Assembly (NCBI RefSeq): GCF_900115865.1
Contig: NZ_FOXY01000002.1
Span: 485,691 to 549,690, forward strand
Origin: Donghicola eburneus
Lineage (GTDB): Bacteria; Pseudomonadota; Alphaproteobacteria; Rhodobacterales; Rhodobacteraceae
Length of the DNA stretch: 64,000 nt
Direction of reading: 5' to 3'
How positions within the stretch are numbered: position 1 is the first letter of the stretch; every line of letters starts with the position of its first letter. The position numbers and the translations under genes were made by a program. The notes under the pieces were generated by a model. It saw only the letters and a program-made list of their open reading frames with translations, did not search any database and was not told the DNA's origin. Positions 8,814 to 17,540 of this stretch are shown here, piece after piece.

Positions 8814-9668
8814 TTACATCTGGTCGTAGGCTTGACGAAGTAGGTCGGCCATCCGCAGGCCGGCCTCACCCTTGATCGCGTCGGACAGATACATGTTGAT
8901 CTTCTTTGACGGCAGTTCTGGCAGCGCGCCCTTGTGCTGCACCCGCTCCAGATGAGGCGGCTCAGTGCCTTCGAGCATAGCGTTCAATGCGAGGTCGGCG
9001 CTAACCGTCGCCTCGATCGCGCGATCCATCTCGGACTCCACGGCCAATTCCCACGGGATGCCTGCCTCTTCGACGCGTCGGATCACACCGGCGCGGAAAA
9101 TACAGTGCCGACCGAACGCTAGGCGCAGGGGCCGCTGGCGCCAAGCCGATCCCCCAGGTGCCCCGATCCAGAGCAGCGGCAAGGTTTTCAGAGTTTCACC
9201 GCCATCCGACACGCCATCTTCAGTGGTCAGGATGATGTCGCATTCACCGCGGCTGTAAGCGACCTTGAGCCCCTTGGTATACAGCGAGATCAGCTGCACC
9301 CGCATGCGCGGGAATTCGGAGTTGAACTGCTGGAGAACGCGCGGAATCGCCGGGTAGACGATGTCGTGGGGCACCCCCAAAACAATTTCACCTTCGTAAA
9401 CATCATCGGTCAGGCGCGACCAAACCTCGTCGTTCAGCTCCAGCATCCGGCGCGCATACCCCAACAGTTTCTCGCCCGCAGGGGTCAGCGCGATTTGGCG
9501 CGCCGTTCGGTCCAAAAGATTCGTCGCAAGCGATTCTTCTAGACGTTTCAGTTGCATAGAAACGGCCGACTGGGTCAGGTTCAGGAACCCCGCAGCACGT
9601 GTCACCCCGCCTGCATCTGCCACCGCCACAAAAGACCGCAGCGCAGTCAGATCCAGATTTCTGGCCAT
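8814..9668 (-). CDS. LysR-family transcriptional regulator
   Basis: A 284-residue regulator with the LysR winged helix at 1-60 (LRSFVAVADAGGVTRAAGFLNLTQSAVSMQLKRLE, cited in two parts: a leading helix then the TQSAVSMQLKRLE recognition helix) and a periplasmic-binding-like effector domain from about 90. The start at 9668 is chosen because AGGAG lies eight bases before ATG; the open frame extends to 9701 without support. The effector is unknown. Because it converges with the MDR gene, it is unlikely to share that promoter; it more probably regulates genes elsewhere or the divergent DUF1127 gene. Confidence 0.9.
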   Translation of the reverse strand: MARNLDLTALRSFVAVADAGGVTRAAGFLNLTQSAVSMQLKRLEESLATNLLDRTARQIALTPAGEKLLGYARRMLELNDEVWSRLTDDVYEGEIVLGVPHDIVYPAIPRVLQQFNSEFPRMRVQLISLYTKGLKVAYSRGECDIILTTEDGVSDGGETLKTLPLLWIGAPGGSAWRQRPLRLAFGRHCIFRAGVIRRVEEAGIPWELAVESEMDRAIEATVSADLALNAMLEGTEPPHLERVQHKGALPELPSKKINMYLSDAIKGEAGLRMADLLRQAYDQM

Positions 9669-9786
9669 ATCACAACTCCTGATGAAATACGTCACATTCA
9701 TTCATTTCCAAAATGAACCAGAAAATGCCACATACATCAAGCGCGTTGATGCAACACGCGCAATCAATCAAATAATGGTGAATGAC

Positions 9787-10005
9787 ATGGCTACTCAACT
9801 CGGCAGACTTGCGATCGCAAGCAGACCTTCCTGGTTCTCATCCCTTTTTGGCGCCTTTGCCAACTACGCGGCGATCTCGCGCCAGCGGCACGCGCTGTCC
9901 CAGCTGGATGACCGGCTTCTTCAGGATATCGGCCTGACCCAGACCGAAGCAAAATCCGAAGCTGACCGCGCCCCTTGGGACGTCCCTGCACATTGGCGGG
10001 TCTAA
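9787..10005 (+). CDS. DUF1127 small protein
   Basis: A 72-residue basic protein with a C-terminal DUF1127 (YjiS-like) motif: RQRHALSQLDDRLLQDIGLT followed by EADRAPWD. Members are small, Arg-rich and abundant in Alphaproteobacteria; some bind RNA and influence sRNA maturation and phosphate or carbon responses. ATG 9787 is preferred because GGTGA precedes it at suitable spacing; ATG 9775 is an alternative adding four residues. The gene is monocistronic, with its own terminator at 10052. It is divergent from the LysR gene, which may control it. Confidence 0.85.
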   Translation: MATQLGRLAIASRPSWFSSLFGAFANYAAISRQRHALSQLDDRLLQDIGLTQTEAKSEADRAPWDVPAHWRV

Positions 10006-10051
10006 TTGACAGAAGATCGTCCAAAAACCCGAACAAGTGTACTTGAAATCA

Positions 10052-10099
10052 CGCACATCCCTGCCGATATTCACAGGCAACGGGTGTGCGTTTTTGTTT
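10052..10099 (+). terminator. Terminator after DUF1127 gene
   Basis: CGCACATCC pairs over nine positions with GGGTGTGCG, with an inner TGCC/GGCA, and TTTTTGTTT follows. Confidence 0.75.
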
Positions 10100-10135
10100 G
10101 TGCACCCAACAGCTTCGGATTTTTGGAGGATCGAA

Positions 10136-10894
10136 ATGGCTGAATTCCGCACGACGCACGCTGGCACTAGCGCCGGTGCGGTTCGTATCGACGAGGGCCT
10201 GCGCGCCCACATGAACAAGGTTTACGGCACGATGTCCGTGGGCATGCTGATCACTGCAGCAGCCTCTTGGGCGATCTCTGGCCTTGCGACAACTGTCGAT
10301 CCGGCCACCGGCAACACCGTTCTGACTGGTCTGGGCCAAGCGCTGTACAACTCGCCCCTGAAGTGGGTAATCATGTTCCTGCCGCTGGTCATGGTTTTCG
10401 CGTTCAGCGCGATGCTGAACAAGATGTCGGCTGCTGCTGCTCAGGTGTTTTTCTACGTCTACGCGGCCGCTATGGGTCTGTCGCTGAGCTGGATCTTCAT
10501 GGTCTTTACCGGCGTGTCCATCATCCAGACCTTCCTAGTGACAGCGATCTCGTTCGCGGGTCTGTCGCTTTATGGCTACACCACGAAGAAAGACCTGTCG
10601 GGCTTCGGCACCTTCCTGATGATGGGTGTGATCGGTCTGGTTGTCGCGTCGCTGGTGAACATCTTCATCGCATCGAGCGCACTTCAGTTCGCGATCTCGG
10701 TCCTCGGTGTTCTGATCTTTGCGGGTCTGACCGCGTATGACACCCAGAACATCAAGAATACCTACCTGCAGATGGCCCACTCGGGCGATCAGGAATGGCT
10801 GGGTAAGTCGGCAATCATGGGCGCTCTGCAGCTCTACCTCGACTTCGTGAACCTGTTCATGTTCCTGCTGCAGTTCATGGGCAACCGCGAATAA
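10136..10894 (+). CDS. Bax inhibitor-1 / YccA family membrane protein
   Basis: A 252-residue inner-membrane protein with seven predicted hydrophobic helices and a short hydrophilic N-terminus. The helix with SLYGYTTKKDLSGFGTFL and the FAGLTAYDTQNIK segment are characteristic of the BI-1/TMBIM family, whose bacterial members (YetJ, YccA) act as pH-sensitive Ca2+ leak channels or as modulators of the FtsH protease. The conserved Asp of TAYDTQ is present. The start at 10136 has GGAGG eight bases upstream; a frame reaching 10037 overlaps the preceding terminator. Monocistronic, bounded by terminators on both sides. Confidence 0.93.
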   Translation: MAEFRTTHAGTSAGAVRIDEGLRAHMNKVYGTMSVGMLITAAASWAISGLATTVDPATGNTVLTGLGQALYNSPLKWVIMFLPLVMVFAFSAMLNKMSAAAAQVFFYVYAAAMGLSLSWIFMVFTGVSIIQTFLVTAISFAGLSLYGYTTKKDLSGFGTFLMMGVIGLVVASLVNIFIASSALQFAISVLGVLIFAGLTAYDTQNIKNTYLQMAHSGDQEWLGKSAIMGALQLYLDFVNLFMFLLQFMGNRE

Positions 10895-10920
10895 TCACTG
10901 CGGTAGCTTAGAAATAGATA

Positions 10921-10949
10921 GGGCCGGTCGCGAAGACCGGCCCTTTTTT
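10921..10949 (+). terminator. Terminator after BI-1 gene
   Basis: GGGCCGGTC / GACCGGCCC with a five-base loop, followed by TTTTTT. Confidence 0.93.
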
Positions 10950-10966
10950 ATTGCGTCGGGTCTGGG

Positions 10967-11482
10967 TCATAGAAGCGTGGTCATGTGTACAGCGGGGAAA
11001 CGGACGTCCAGTCCAAGCGAGAGTTCAATCTCGGCCAAAGTCTTGAAGCCGAGCGCCTCGTAGAACGGGACAGCGGTGCGGGTGCTCAGGCATTCCAGCC
11101 GCCTGACGCCCTCTTCGGCCGCATGGTCCATAGCACGGTCCAGAATAGCCCGCGCAACGCCCCTGCGGACGAAATCGGGTGAGGTCACAACATGACGGAT
11201 GTGCCCCATTCCAGCGGGCGTAGAGGCGCTGAGCGGGCTTGACCAACTCCACCCCCCTGCAGCGACGATCTGGCCCTGTGGGGTCTCTGCCACGTAGTAG
11301 GAGCCAGAGCGCAAGAGCTCTGGCCGGGCCACACTGATGCGCGGCAAAGCGCGCCGCAACAGCTCGGACGGGTAGTCGCGTTCCAGCAGCACCGGATAGG
11401 ACAGTTGTAGCAGGGCGGTCACCCGCTCGGCATCACCTATTTCGGCAGGCCTGATGGTATAGATTAAAGGTAAGGGTGGCAT
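10967..11482 (-). CDS. GNAT-family N-acetyltransferase
   Basis: A 171-residue acetyltransferase. The GNAT acetyl-CoA-binding motif A is visible as a beta strand (MGHIRHVVTSPDF) followed by RRGVARAILDRA, and motif B as the C-terminal AVPFYEALGFKTLAE. The acceptor substrate is not predictable from sequence. The start at 11482 has GGAG about nine bases upstream; the longer frame from 11539 runs into the rpmG terminator region and is not favoured. The gene lies 69 bases downstream of that terminator on the same strand. Confidence 0.87.
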   Translation of the reverse strand: MPPLPLIYTIRPAEIGDAERVTALLQLSYPVLLERDYPSELLRRALPRISVARPELLRSGSYYVAETPQGQIVAAGGWSWSSPLSASTPAGMGHIRHVVTSPDFVRRGVARAILDRAMDHAAEEGVRRLECLSTRTAVPFYEALGFKTLAEIELSLGLDVRFPAVHMTTLL

Positions 11483-11550
11483 GGTCTCTCTCCATTTCGC
11501 CGTGTGAAAATTTCTTTGAGAAATCTCCGGCGCGACCATGCTTTAAAAAT

Positions 11551-11589
11551 AAAAAGAGCCGCGCCAGTGTTTGCTGGTGCGGCTCTTTT
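11551..11589 (-). terminator. Terminator after rpmG
   Basis: On the minus strand AAAAGAGCCGC pairs with GCGGCTCTTTT through a long stem and continues as TTTTTATTT. The near-perfect symmetry lets it work in both directions. Confidence 0.9.
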
Positions 11590-11608
11590 GTCTGGTGATC
11601 CAGAAGGC

Positions 11609-11776
11609 TTACTTGATTTTGCCTTCTTTGTACTCGACATGCTTGCGCACCACCGGATCGTACTTACGTACGACCATTTTTTCGGTCATAGTGCGTGCGT
11701 TCTTCTTGGTCACGTAGAAGTGGCCCGTGCCAGCGGTCGAGTTCAGACGGATTTTGATAGTGGTAGGCTTCGCCAT
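11609..11776 (-). CDS. rpmG: 50S ribosomal protein L33
   Basis: A 55-residue basic ribosomal protein of the large subunit E-site region. It begins [20 protein letters not shown] and ends with the usual [11 protein letters not shown]. This is the cysteine-free (zinc-independent) L33 form. The internal ATG at 11776 is the true start; the frame upstream to 11878 has no homology to ribosomal proteins. Transcribed on its own, with a strong terminator. It lies downstream of rnpB on the same strand. Confidence 0.97.
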   Translation of the reverse strand: MAKPTTIKIRLNSTAGTGHFYVTKKNARTMTEKMVVRKYDPVVRKHVEYKEGKIK

Positions 11777-11901
11777 AGTACTCTCGTCTTTCGCTAGGTC
11801 GGGCGGTGTTTGCGGCCACCCGCGTGTAATCTCTTGAACCCCGCCTTTTACGGTTGGCGGGCAAAGAGTCAACACCAATCGAGCAGAAAAAGCAGGTTAA
11901 T

Positions 11902-12278
11902 TGCGCGGAGAGCCTATAAGCCGGATTCTGTCCAAGCGTAAACGCTCTGGATGACCATTCATCTTGGCGCGCAGTTGCCTGCGTGCCTCTAGCTGCCAAC
12001 CCGAACCTCCGGGCCAAGACGACCCTGCGGACATGCCGCGCGAGGTTCCTATTCGGCATTGCTCCAGGTGGGGCTTGCCATGCGGGGCCTGTTACCAGTC
12101 CCCCGGTGGTCTCTTACACCGCCGTTTCACCCTTACCCCGATAAACGGGGCGGTCTGTTCTCTGTGGCGCTTTCCCTCGGGTTACCCCGGCCGGGCGTTA
12201 CCCGGCACCTTTGTCTTGTGGAGTCCGGACTTTCCTCGGACGACCGGAGCCGCCCGCGGCCATCCGGCCCTCCGCGCA
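11902..12278 (-). ncRNA. rnpB: RNase P RNA, class A
   Basis: The catalytic RNA of tRNA 5' maturation, about 377 nt. The 5' end (12278) and 3' end (11902) form a perfect nine-pair P1 helix, TGCGCGGAG with CTCCGCGCA. The minus strand near the 3' end carries the conserved AATCCGGCTTATAGGC segment, and near the 5' side GAGGAAAGTCCGGACTCC, two of the universally conserved regions. Ends are inferred from P1 pairing and could differ by a few bases. It sits between an AmpD-like gene and rpmG. Confidence 0.96.
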
Positions 12279-12287
12279 CATGGGGCC

Positions 12288-12998
12288 TTATTGGGTGTCG
12301 GGCGCGCGGTCAACGGCAAAGCGGTCGGCAAGGTTCACAGCGGCCGCTACATCCGCGCCAGACAGCGCCCCATGGGCCCACGGGCGGAAGTGCATACGGA
12401 AGGTGTCCAGTAAGACCTCGGGCTCTGCCTGTGCGGTGTAGCCATAGTCCCGTAGCGCCTGCAGGAACGTGTGCCAGCAGGTATCAGCGCCCTGCCCCGC
12501 CCCGTCCGGCCACACCCCGTGTCCGCGCCGCGACAGGCCCAACCAGTCAAATCGGCGCCCCGGATCGACCTTGCGCCCCGGCGCGACGTCCGAATGCCCG
12601 ACAATCCGATGATCAGGGATATCCCAGCGCCCGCGAATCTGGTCCAGCAATGTAACAAGCGCATCCATCTGCGGCACGGAAAACGGGCTCTCTCCGTCAT
12701 TCACGATCTCGATTCCGATAGACCGCGAATTCACATCCGCCACGCCACCCCAGTGGGACAGCCCCGCGTGCCATGCGCGGCGATCCTCGTCGACCAACGG
12801 AAAAACGCCCCCTGTCGGACAGAGGGCGTAATGGGCCGAAACCTCGAATTCAGGATCGCACAGACGCTCGAGCGAGCCATCCAAGTCCATCACCGTGTAG
12901 TGCAGCACGATCATGTCGGGCCGCACATCCCCTTTGCGGGGGCCGTGATTGGGGGACCGGCTCAACGCACCGCGTTGCGGAAGGGTTGCGGATCCCAT
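12288..12998 (-). CDS. N-acetylmuramoyl-L-alanine amidase (AmpD-like)
   Basis: An Amidase_2 family peptidoglycan amidase. Zinc ligands and catalytic residues appear in IVLHYTVMD, WHAG, IGIEI and VGHSDVAPGRKVDPG, the full AmpD set. No signal peptide is seen, so a cytoplasmic role in recycling anhydro-muropeptides is likely. The listed start is the ATG at 12998, 37 bases inside the preceding lipoprotein gene. A TTG at 12965 gives a four-base TTGA overlap with that gene's stop and a start close to the conserved SPNHGPR; neither has a good ribosome site, so the N-terminus is uncertain. Confidence 0.9.
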   Translation of the reverse strand: MGSATLPQRGALSRSPNHGPRKGDVRPDMIVLHYTVMDLDGSLERLCDPEFEVSAHYALCPTGGVFPLVDEDRRAWHAGLSHWGGVADVNSRSIGIEIVNDGESPFSVPQMDALVTLLDQIRGRWDIPDHRIVGHSDVAPGRKVDPGRRFDWLGLSRRGHGVWPDGAGQGADTCWHTFLQALRDYGYTAQAEPEVLLDTFRMHFRPWAHGALSGADVAAAVNLADRFAVDRAPDTQ

Positions 12999-13696
12999 GT
13001 GCAGGCAAACCCATCCCCATCAGGATCTACACCCAAGCGGTCTTTTTCAGGACCGCCTTTGGCGAGGAATGCCGCCTGCGCCAAATCCGCAGAGGCATAA
13101 TCCGCACAAGCGCGCGCATACTTAGCCTCTGCTCGGAACGAACTGCGCTTATACAGCGGCTGCCCCACGCGGTTGTTGGTGGCCAAGGCATAGGACACCA
13201 CATTCACACTGCCATCGGGACGCGAAGGCAGAGCCTCGGGCTGAATGACGGTATAGAGGCTGCGGTTGCGCTCAATCAGCTCTTTGTCGTCCTCGATGCT
13301 CCGCTCGTTGCTGACTGCCGAGAAATCATTCTCGGACGAAATCCCATTGGCCGTTGTCGCCAATTCAGGTGCAGGGTTGGACGGGCTAGCCTGTAACGGC
13401 ACAGCCCCGCTGTTCGATGCAGCAAGGTTCGCCGTGTTGATCGCCTCTTCGGACGCGGCTTTCACCTCGGCCAGCGTGCGTGCACGGGGCGGCTGGCCTG
13501 GGGTCAGTGTGCCCACATTGCCCAAGGTCTCTTGCGAAACTACGGGCGCCGACGGGATGCCGCCGTTCAGCTGCGCTTCGCGCGCTGAACGATAGCTGTT
13601 CGATGTGATTCCCGCTGCGCTGTCAGGTACGGTTGGCCCACATGCGGACAACCCAGCCAGAGCCAATAGAACCAATCCCGTGTGTCGAAGCATCAT
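12962..13696 (-). CDS. Lipoprotein with excalibur-like Ca-binding C-terminus
   Basis: A 244-residue predicted lipoprotein. The signal peptide ends in LSAC, giving a lipidated Cys near residue 19. A low-complexity Ser/Ala/Asn/Glu-rich region follows (about 25-190). The C-terminus (about 195-240) has CADYASADLAQAAFLAKGG, then GVDPDGDGFACTWDP, the pattern of excalibur domains, whose DxDxDG loop binds calcium. Function is unknown. It overlaps and is probably co-expressed with the AmpD-like amidase, which suggests a cell-wall context. Confidence 0.8.
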   Translation of the reverse strand: MMLRHTGLVLLALAGLSACGPTVPDSAAGITSNSYRSAREAQLNGGIPSAPVVSQETLGNVGTLTPGQPPRARTLAEVKAASEEAINTANLAASNSGAVPLQASPSNPAPELATTANGISSENDFSAVSNERSIEDDKELIERNRSLYTVIQPEALPSRPDGSVNVVSYALATNNRVGQPLYKRSSFRAEAKYARACADYASADLAQAAFLAKGGPEKDRLGVDPDGDGFACTWDPQPFRNAVR

Positions 13697-13725
13697 CTCA
13701 CCTCAAAGTTGTGCTATTTCAGCAC

Positions 13726-15207
13726 TTACCACCACTTCGCCGGTTTGGAAACAAAGCCTGCAGCCTGCTCCAGCGCGTAAGCGGTATTCAACAGATCACC
13801 TTCCTCGAACGGGCGGCCGATCAGCTGAAGACCCAGCGGCAGACCTTTGGAGTCGAGACCCGTGGGCACTGCGACGCCGGGCAGACCGGCAAGGTTCAGC
13901 GTCACGGTGAACACGTCGTTCAGATACATCTCGACGGGGTCTGCGCTCTTCATCTCACCCAGACCAAAGGCCGAGGTCGGCGTTGCGGGCGCCAGAATTG
14001 CATCCACACCAGCCGCAAACGCGTCTTCGAAGTCACGCTTGATCAGGGTGCGTACCTTGCGCGCCTTGTTGTAATACGCGTCGTAGAAGCCTGCGGACAG
14101 CACGTAGGTGCCAACCATGATGCGGCGCTTCACCTCGTCACCGAACCCTTCGGCTCGGGTTTTCTCGTACATCTCGTTGATGCCATCGCCAGCCGACAGC
14201 TTTGCACGGTGGCCGTAGCGGACACCATCGTAGCGGGCGAGGTTCGACGAGGCCTCTGCAGGCGCGATCACATAATAGGCAGGCAGCGCATACTTGGTGT
14301 GCGGCAGGCTGATCTCGCGGATTTCAGCGCCAGCCGCTTTCAGCATCGCCGCGCCTTCGTCCCACAGCGTCTTGATCTCTTCGGACATCCCTTCGGGGCG
14401 GTACTCTTTGGGAATACCGATGACTTTGCCGCGGATATCACCGGTCAGCATGGCCTCAAAGTTCGGAACCGGCAGGTCGGCGCTGGTCGAATCCTTCATG
14501 TCGTGACCGGCCATCGCCTCAAGCATAATCGCTGCATCGCGCACGGTTTTCGTCATCGGACCCGCCTGATCAAGCGAGCTTGCATAGGCAATGATGCCCC
14601 AGCGCGAGCAACGGCCATAAGTCGGCTTGATGCCCACAGTGCCGGTGAACGCAGCAGGCTGACGGATCGAGCCACCGGTGTCGGTGCCAGTCGCAGCCAG
14701 ACACAAATCTGCCGCCACAGCCGCAGCCGAACCACCCGAAGACCCGCCGGGGGTCAGCTTGCGGTCATCAATCTTCCACGGGTTCACCGAGTCGCCATAC
14801 ACGGACGTTTCGTTCGAGCTGCCCATGGCGAACTCGTCCATGTTCAGCTTGCCCAACATGACAGCGCCGGCGTCCTGCAGCTTCTGGCTGACGGTCGACT
14901 CATATTCGGGGACAAAGCCTTCCAGAATGCCGCTCGCCGCTTGGCTCGCCACACCCTTGGTGCAGTACAGGTCTTTCATGCCGATGGGCAGACCGCACAT
15001 GGCAGGCGCGTCGCCAGCCTTCAGGCGCTCATCTGCAGCCTTCGCACGCTCCAGCGCCAATTCAGGGGTCTTGTGGACAAAGGCATTCAGCGCATCAGCC
15101 CCATCAATCGCAGTCAAGCACGCTTCGGTCAGCTCGACCGACGTCACATCACCCTTGCGCAGCGCATCACGCGCCTCGGCCAGCGTCAGTTTATTCAGCT
15201 CGGTCAT
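13726..15207 (-). CDS. gatA: Asp/Glu-tRNA amidotransferase subunit A
   Basis: A 493-residue amidase-signature enzyme that releases ammonia from glutamine for transamidation of Glu-tRNA(Gln) and Asp-tRNA(Asn). The Ser-cisSer-Lys machinery is visible in [26 protein letters not shown] and [27 protein letters not shown] is the usual GatA segment. The start MTELNKL at 15207 is favoured by GGAG upstream and lies four bases after gatC's stop; the open frame to 15294 only shadows gatC. gatB is not adjacent, as is usual in Alphaproteobacteria. Confidence 0.97.
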   Translation of the reverse strand: MTELNKLTLAEARDALRKGDVTSVELTEACLTAIDGADALNAFVHKTPELALERAKAADERLKAGDAPAMCGLPIGMKDLYCTKGVASQAASGILEGFVPEYESTVSQKLQDAGAVMLGKLNMDEFAMGSSNETSVYGDSVNPWKIDDRKLTPGGSSGGSAAAVAADLCLAATGTDTGGSIRQPAAFTGTVGIKPTYGRCSRWGIIAYASSLDQAGPMTKTVRDAAIMLEAMAGHDMKDSTSADLPVPNFEAMLTGDIRGKVIGIPKEYRPEGMSEEIKTLWDEGAAMLKAAGAEIREISLPHTKYALPAYYVIAPAEASSNLARYDGVRYGHRAKLSAGDGINEMYEKTRAEGFGDEVKRRIMVGTYVLSAGFYDAYYNKARKVRTLIKRDFEDAFAAGVDAILAPATPTSAFGLGEMKSADPVEMYLNDVFTVTLNLAGLPGVAVPTGLDSKGLPLGLQLIGRPFEEGDLLNTAYALEQAAGFVSKPAKWW

Positions 15208-15211
15208 CGGA

Positions 15212-15499
15212 TCACTCCACCACTTTCGGCACGGCAAAGAAGCCCTCGCGGGCGTCGGGGGCATTCGACAGGACCTTGTCCTGATAACTGCCATCGGTGA
15301 CCACGTCCTCGCGGCGCTTCAAACGCTGCGGCGTGACCGAGGTCATGGGCTCTACGCCCTCAACATCCACCTCACCAAGCTGTTCGATAAAGCCCAGAAT
15401 GCGGTTGAACTCTTCGGCCAGCGCAGGAAGCTGGTCGTCCTCGACCTTGATCCGGGCCAGTTTCGCCACTTTTGCGGCAGTGCCAGTGTCGATCGACAT
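15212..15499 (-). CDS. gatC: Asp/Glu-tRNA amidotransferase subunit C
   Basis: The 95-residue small subunit that ties GatA to GatB. It begins [17 protein letters not shown] and contains the family's [12 protein letters not shown] and the C-terminal [21 protein letters not shown] precedes ATG 15499. First gene of a gatC-gatA pair. Confidence 0.97.
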   Translation of the reverse strand: MSIDTGTAAKVAKLARIKVEDDQLPALAEEFNRILGFIEQLGEVDVEGVEPMTSVTPQRLKRREDVVTDGSYQDKVLSNAPDAREGFFAVPKVVE

Positions 15500-15673
15500 G
15501 GGCCATCTCCGTGTGTCTCGTATTTCCCTCGGGCTTTACCGCCCAAAGCCCGCGCCCGCAAGCATCAGACCGCGCACCACCCTATCGAACCGCGCCCAAT
15601 CCTTCATCTTGGCCAAAATACTCCCGCCGGAGGCACGGGCGTCAGCCCGAACAAACCTGTGCGCCATAGGCGC

Positions 15674-16123
15674 TCATTTTCGCAACTTCCCAAAGAATTC
15701 GGCCAACAACGCTGCAGATCGCGCTTCGTCGATTCCGTCATAAACCTCGGGCGCATGATGGCACTGGGGGTGACTGAAGATACGCGGCCCCTGCCCCACA
15801 CCGCCCGACTTGGGGTCCGAGGCACCATAGTAAAGCCGCCCGATCCGCGCGTTGGAAATTGTCGCCGCGCACATGGGGCACGGCTCCAGCGTCACATACA
15901 GATCGCAACCCGTCAGGCGCTCCTGCCCCAAAACACGGCAGGCCTCGCGGATCACCAAAACCTCGGCATGGGCGGTGGGGTCGTTCAACTCGCGCGTCCT
16001 GTTTCCAGCCTGCGCGAGAACCTCGCCGTCCCGCAACAACACAGCCCCCACGGGGATTTCTCCTCGCGCGGCGGCGGCCTCGGCTTCGGTCAGGGCGATT
16101 TGCATATGCGAACGGAACGTCAT
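15674..16123 (-). CDS. tadA: tRNA adenosine(34) deaminase
   Basis: A 149-residue zinc-dependent deaminase that makes inosine at the wobble position of tRNA-Arg(ACG). Zinc ligand and proton shuttle are HAE (His52, Glu54), and the PCPMC motif supplies Cys82 and Cys85. The C-terminal FFGKLRK matches TadA rather than cytosine or guanine deaminases. It is divergent from the pseudouridine synthase gene, with 63 bases between the starts. Confidence 0.93.
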   Translation of the reverse strand: MTFRSHMQIALTEAEAAAARGEIPVGAVLLRDGEVLAQAGNRTRELNDPTAHAEVLVIREACRVLGQERLTGCDLYVTLEPCPMCAATISNARIGRLYYGASDPKSGGVGQGPRIFSHPQCHHAPEVYDGIDEARSAALLAEFFGKLRK

Positions 16124-16186
16124 GGGTTAGGCTTATCTGTAGCGTTCCCCCTTTCGCAATCCACAGAGTTTCGCTAGACGCGCCCA

Positions 16187-17113
16187 ATGACCCAGAAAAC
16201 ACCGCAAAACCGTCCCCGGTCCGGCAAGCCCGCCCCCAAAGGCTCGTTCAAATCGCGCCCCAAGGCCAAGCCCGCCCCCAAGCCGCAGGCCAAGCCCCAA
16301 GCTGGCACCCCCGAGGGCGACCGCATCGCCAAAGTTCTGGCACGCGCCGGTGTTGCATCGCGCCGCGAAGCCGAGAAGCTGATCACAGCCGGCGTTGTCG
16401 CGGTGAATGGCAAGGTCATCGACAGCCCCGCCTTGAACGTCACTGCGCGTGACCGCATCACTGTAGACGGCCAGCCCTTGGCCGCTGCGGAACCGATGCG
16501 CCTGTGGCTCTATCACAAGCCCACGGGCCTCGTGACCACGCACAAGGACGAACAGGGGCGCCCCACCATCTACGAAAACCTGCCCGAAGATCTGCCACGG
16601 GTGATGTCTGTCGGCCGCCTCGATTTGAATTCCGAGGGCCTGCTGCTGCTGACCAACGACGGTGAGTTGAAGCGCAAGCTGGAACTGCCCTCGACCGGTT
16701 GGCTGCGCAAATATCGGGTGCGTGTGAACGGCCGCCCCACCGATGCGACGCTCGAGCCCCTGCGCAAAGGCATCGAAGCGGATGGGGAAGTCTTCCAGCC
16801 CATGATCGTGAACCTCGACCGCCAGCAGGGCGCAAATGCGTGGCTGACCGTCGGCCTGCGCGAGGGCAAGAACCGCGAGATCCGCCGCGCCATGCAGGAG
16901 ATCGGGTTGAACGTGAACCGTCTGCTGCGCGTCAGCTACGGCCCCTTCCAATTGGGTCAACTCAAGGAAGGCGAGGTCGAAGAGGTGCGTCCGCGAATCC
17001 TGCGCGACCAACTCGGGCTGGGTCCGGAACCCGAGGTCGAAGAGACACGCGCGAAACCGGGCAAGCCTGCTGCGAAACGCCGCCCGCCCCGCGTGCCGCG
17101 CCGCAAACCCTGA
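16187..17113 (+). CDS. rluB: RluB/RsuA-type pseudouridine synthase
   Basis: A 308-residue rRNA pseudouridine synthase. A Lys/Pro-rich basic tail (1-40) precedes an S4 RNA-binding domain (about 44-95: RIAKVLARAGVASRREAEKL). The catalytic domain has GRLDLNSEGLLLLTNDGEL with the catalytic Asp, and GKNREIRRAM. The family modifies U2605 of 23S rRNA (RluB) or U516 of 16S rRNA (RsuA); length and tails favour RluB. A second basic tail ends the protein. The 5' region codes Pro/Lys repeats with very high GC. Confidence 0.9.
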   Translation: MTQKTPQNRPRSGKPAPKGSFKSRPKAKPAPKPQAKPQAGTPEGDRIAKVLARAGVASRREAEKLITAGVVAVNGKVIDSPALNVTARDRITVDGQPLAAAEPMRLWLYHKPTGLVTTHKDEQGRPTIYENLPEDLPRVMSVGRLDLNSEGLLLLTNDGELKRKLELPSTGWLRKYRVRVNGRPTDATLEPLRKGIEADGEVFQPMIVNLDRQQGANAWLTVGLREGKNREIRRAMQEIGLNVNRLLRVSYGPFQLGQLKEGEVEEVRPRILRDQLGLGPEPEVEETRAKPGKPAAKRRPPRVPRRKP

Positions 17114-17456
17114 CTTTTCACAAGTCCTTCATATCTTTTGGGCCCAAGCTGCGCTATGCACCTAGCAGGTGTTCTAGTGAGGCAGAGGTATCGCAATGCT
17201 GGCAGCCGCTCAGATCGGCGTCAGAGATCGGGTGTGCATCACGCGCCCGCGCAGGCGGGTTGCCGCCAATTGCCTCCGGATTAGGCGGGTTTTCCCTACG
17301 TTTGGGGTGAAATCCGTCTGTTTGTTTCCTACCTTAGTACGTGTGAGACACAAAGACATCAGCCCCGCCCTGCCCTGTCTCGTCCGCGCAATCGCGCAGG
17401 ACGCCACTCACAGCCCGCGCGGGTATCAGCCAACAAGTCAGCAAGAGAGGTAGAGG
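17114..17456. other. Intergenic region upstream of the envelope cassette
   Basis: 343 bases without a convincing gene. An 85-codon frame at 17196 is Arg-rich, with no family resemblance and no ribosome site. The region probably holds the promoter of the cassette that starts at 17457, but no clear -35/-10 pair is evident. Confidence 0.4.
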
Positions 17457-17540
17457 GTGTCCGGCACGACCTTGCAGAAAATTGCGTTTATTCTGTTGTT
17501 CATCCTGATCCTGCGCGTCGCAATCTCGGGGGGTGTGTGA
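17457..17540 (+). CDS. 27-residue single-span membrane peptide
   Basis: GTG at 17457 opens a 27-codon frame ending at TGA 17538-17540. The peptide has a polar head of about eight residues, a hydrophobic stretch IAFILLFILIL and the tail RVAISGGV. AGAGAGG lies about six bases before the GTG. The stop shares one base with the ATG of the next gene (TGATG), so translation is probably coupled. It could be a structural or regulatory membrane peptide of the cassette or a leader that tunes XpaC translation. It has no recognised family. Confidence 0.55.
   Translation: MSGTTLQKIAFILLFILILRVAISGGV

Noticed and set aside
13633..15300. 555-codon plus-strand open frame
   Set aside because: Lies wholly antisense to gatA-gatC, which have full family motifs; the frame is a high-GC shadow with no domain and an Arg/His-rich composition.
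16133..17011. 292-codon minus-strand open frame
   Set aside because: Antisense to the RluB-type gene, with no recognisable motif.
17196..17453. 85-codon frame before the envelope cassette
   Set aside because: Arg-rich, no ribosome site and no family resemblance; the region is better read as leader or promoter.
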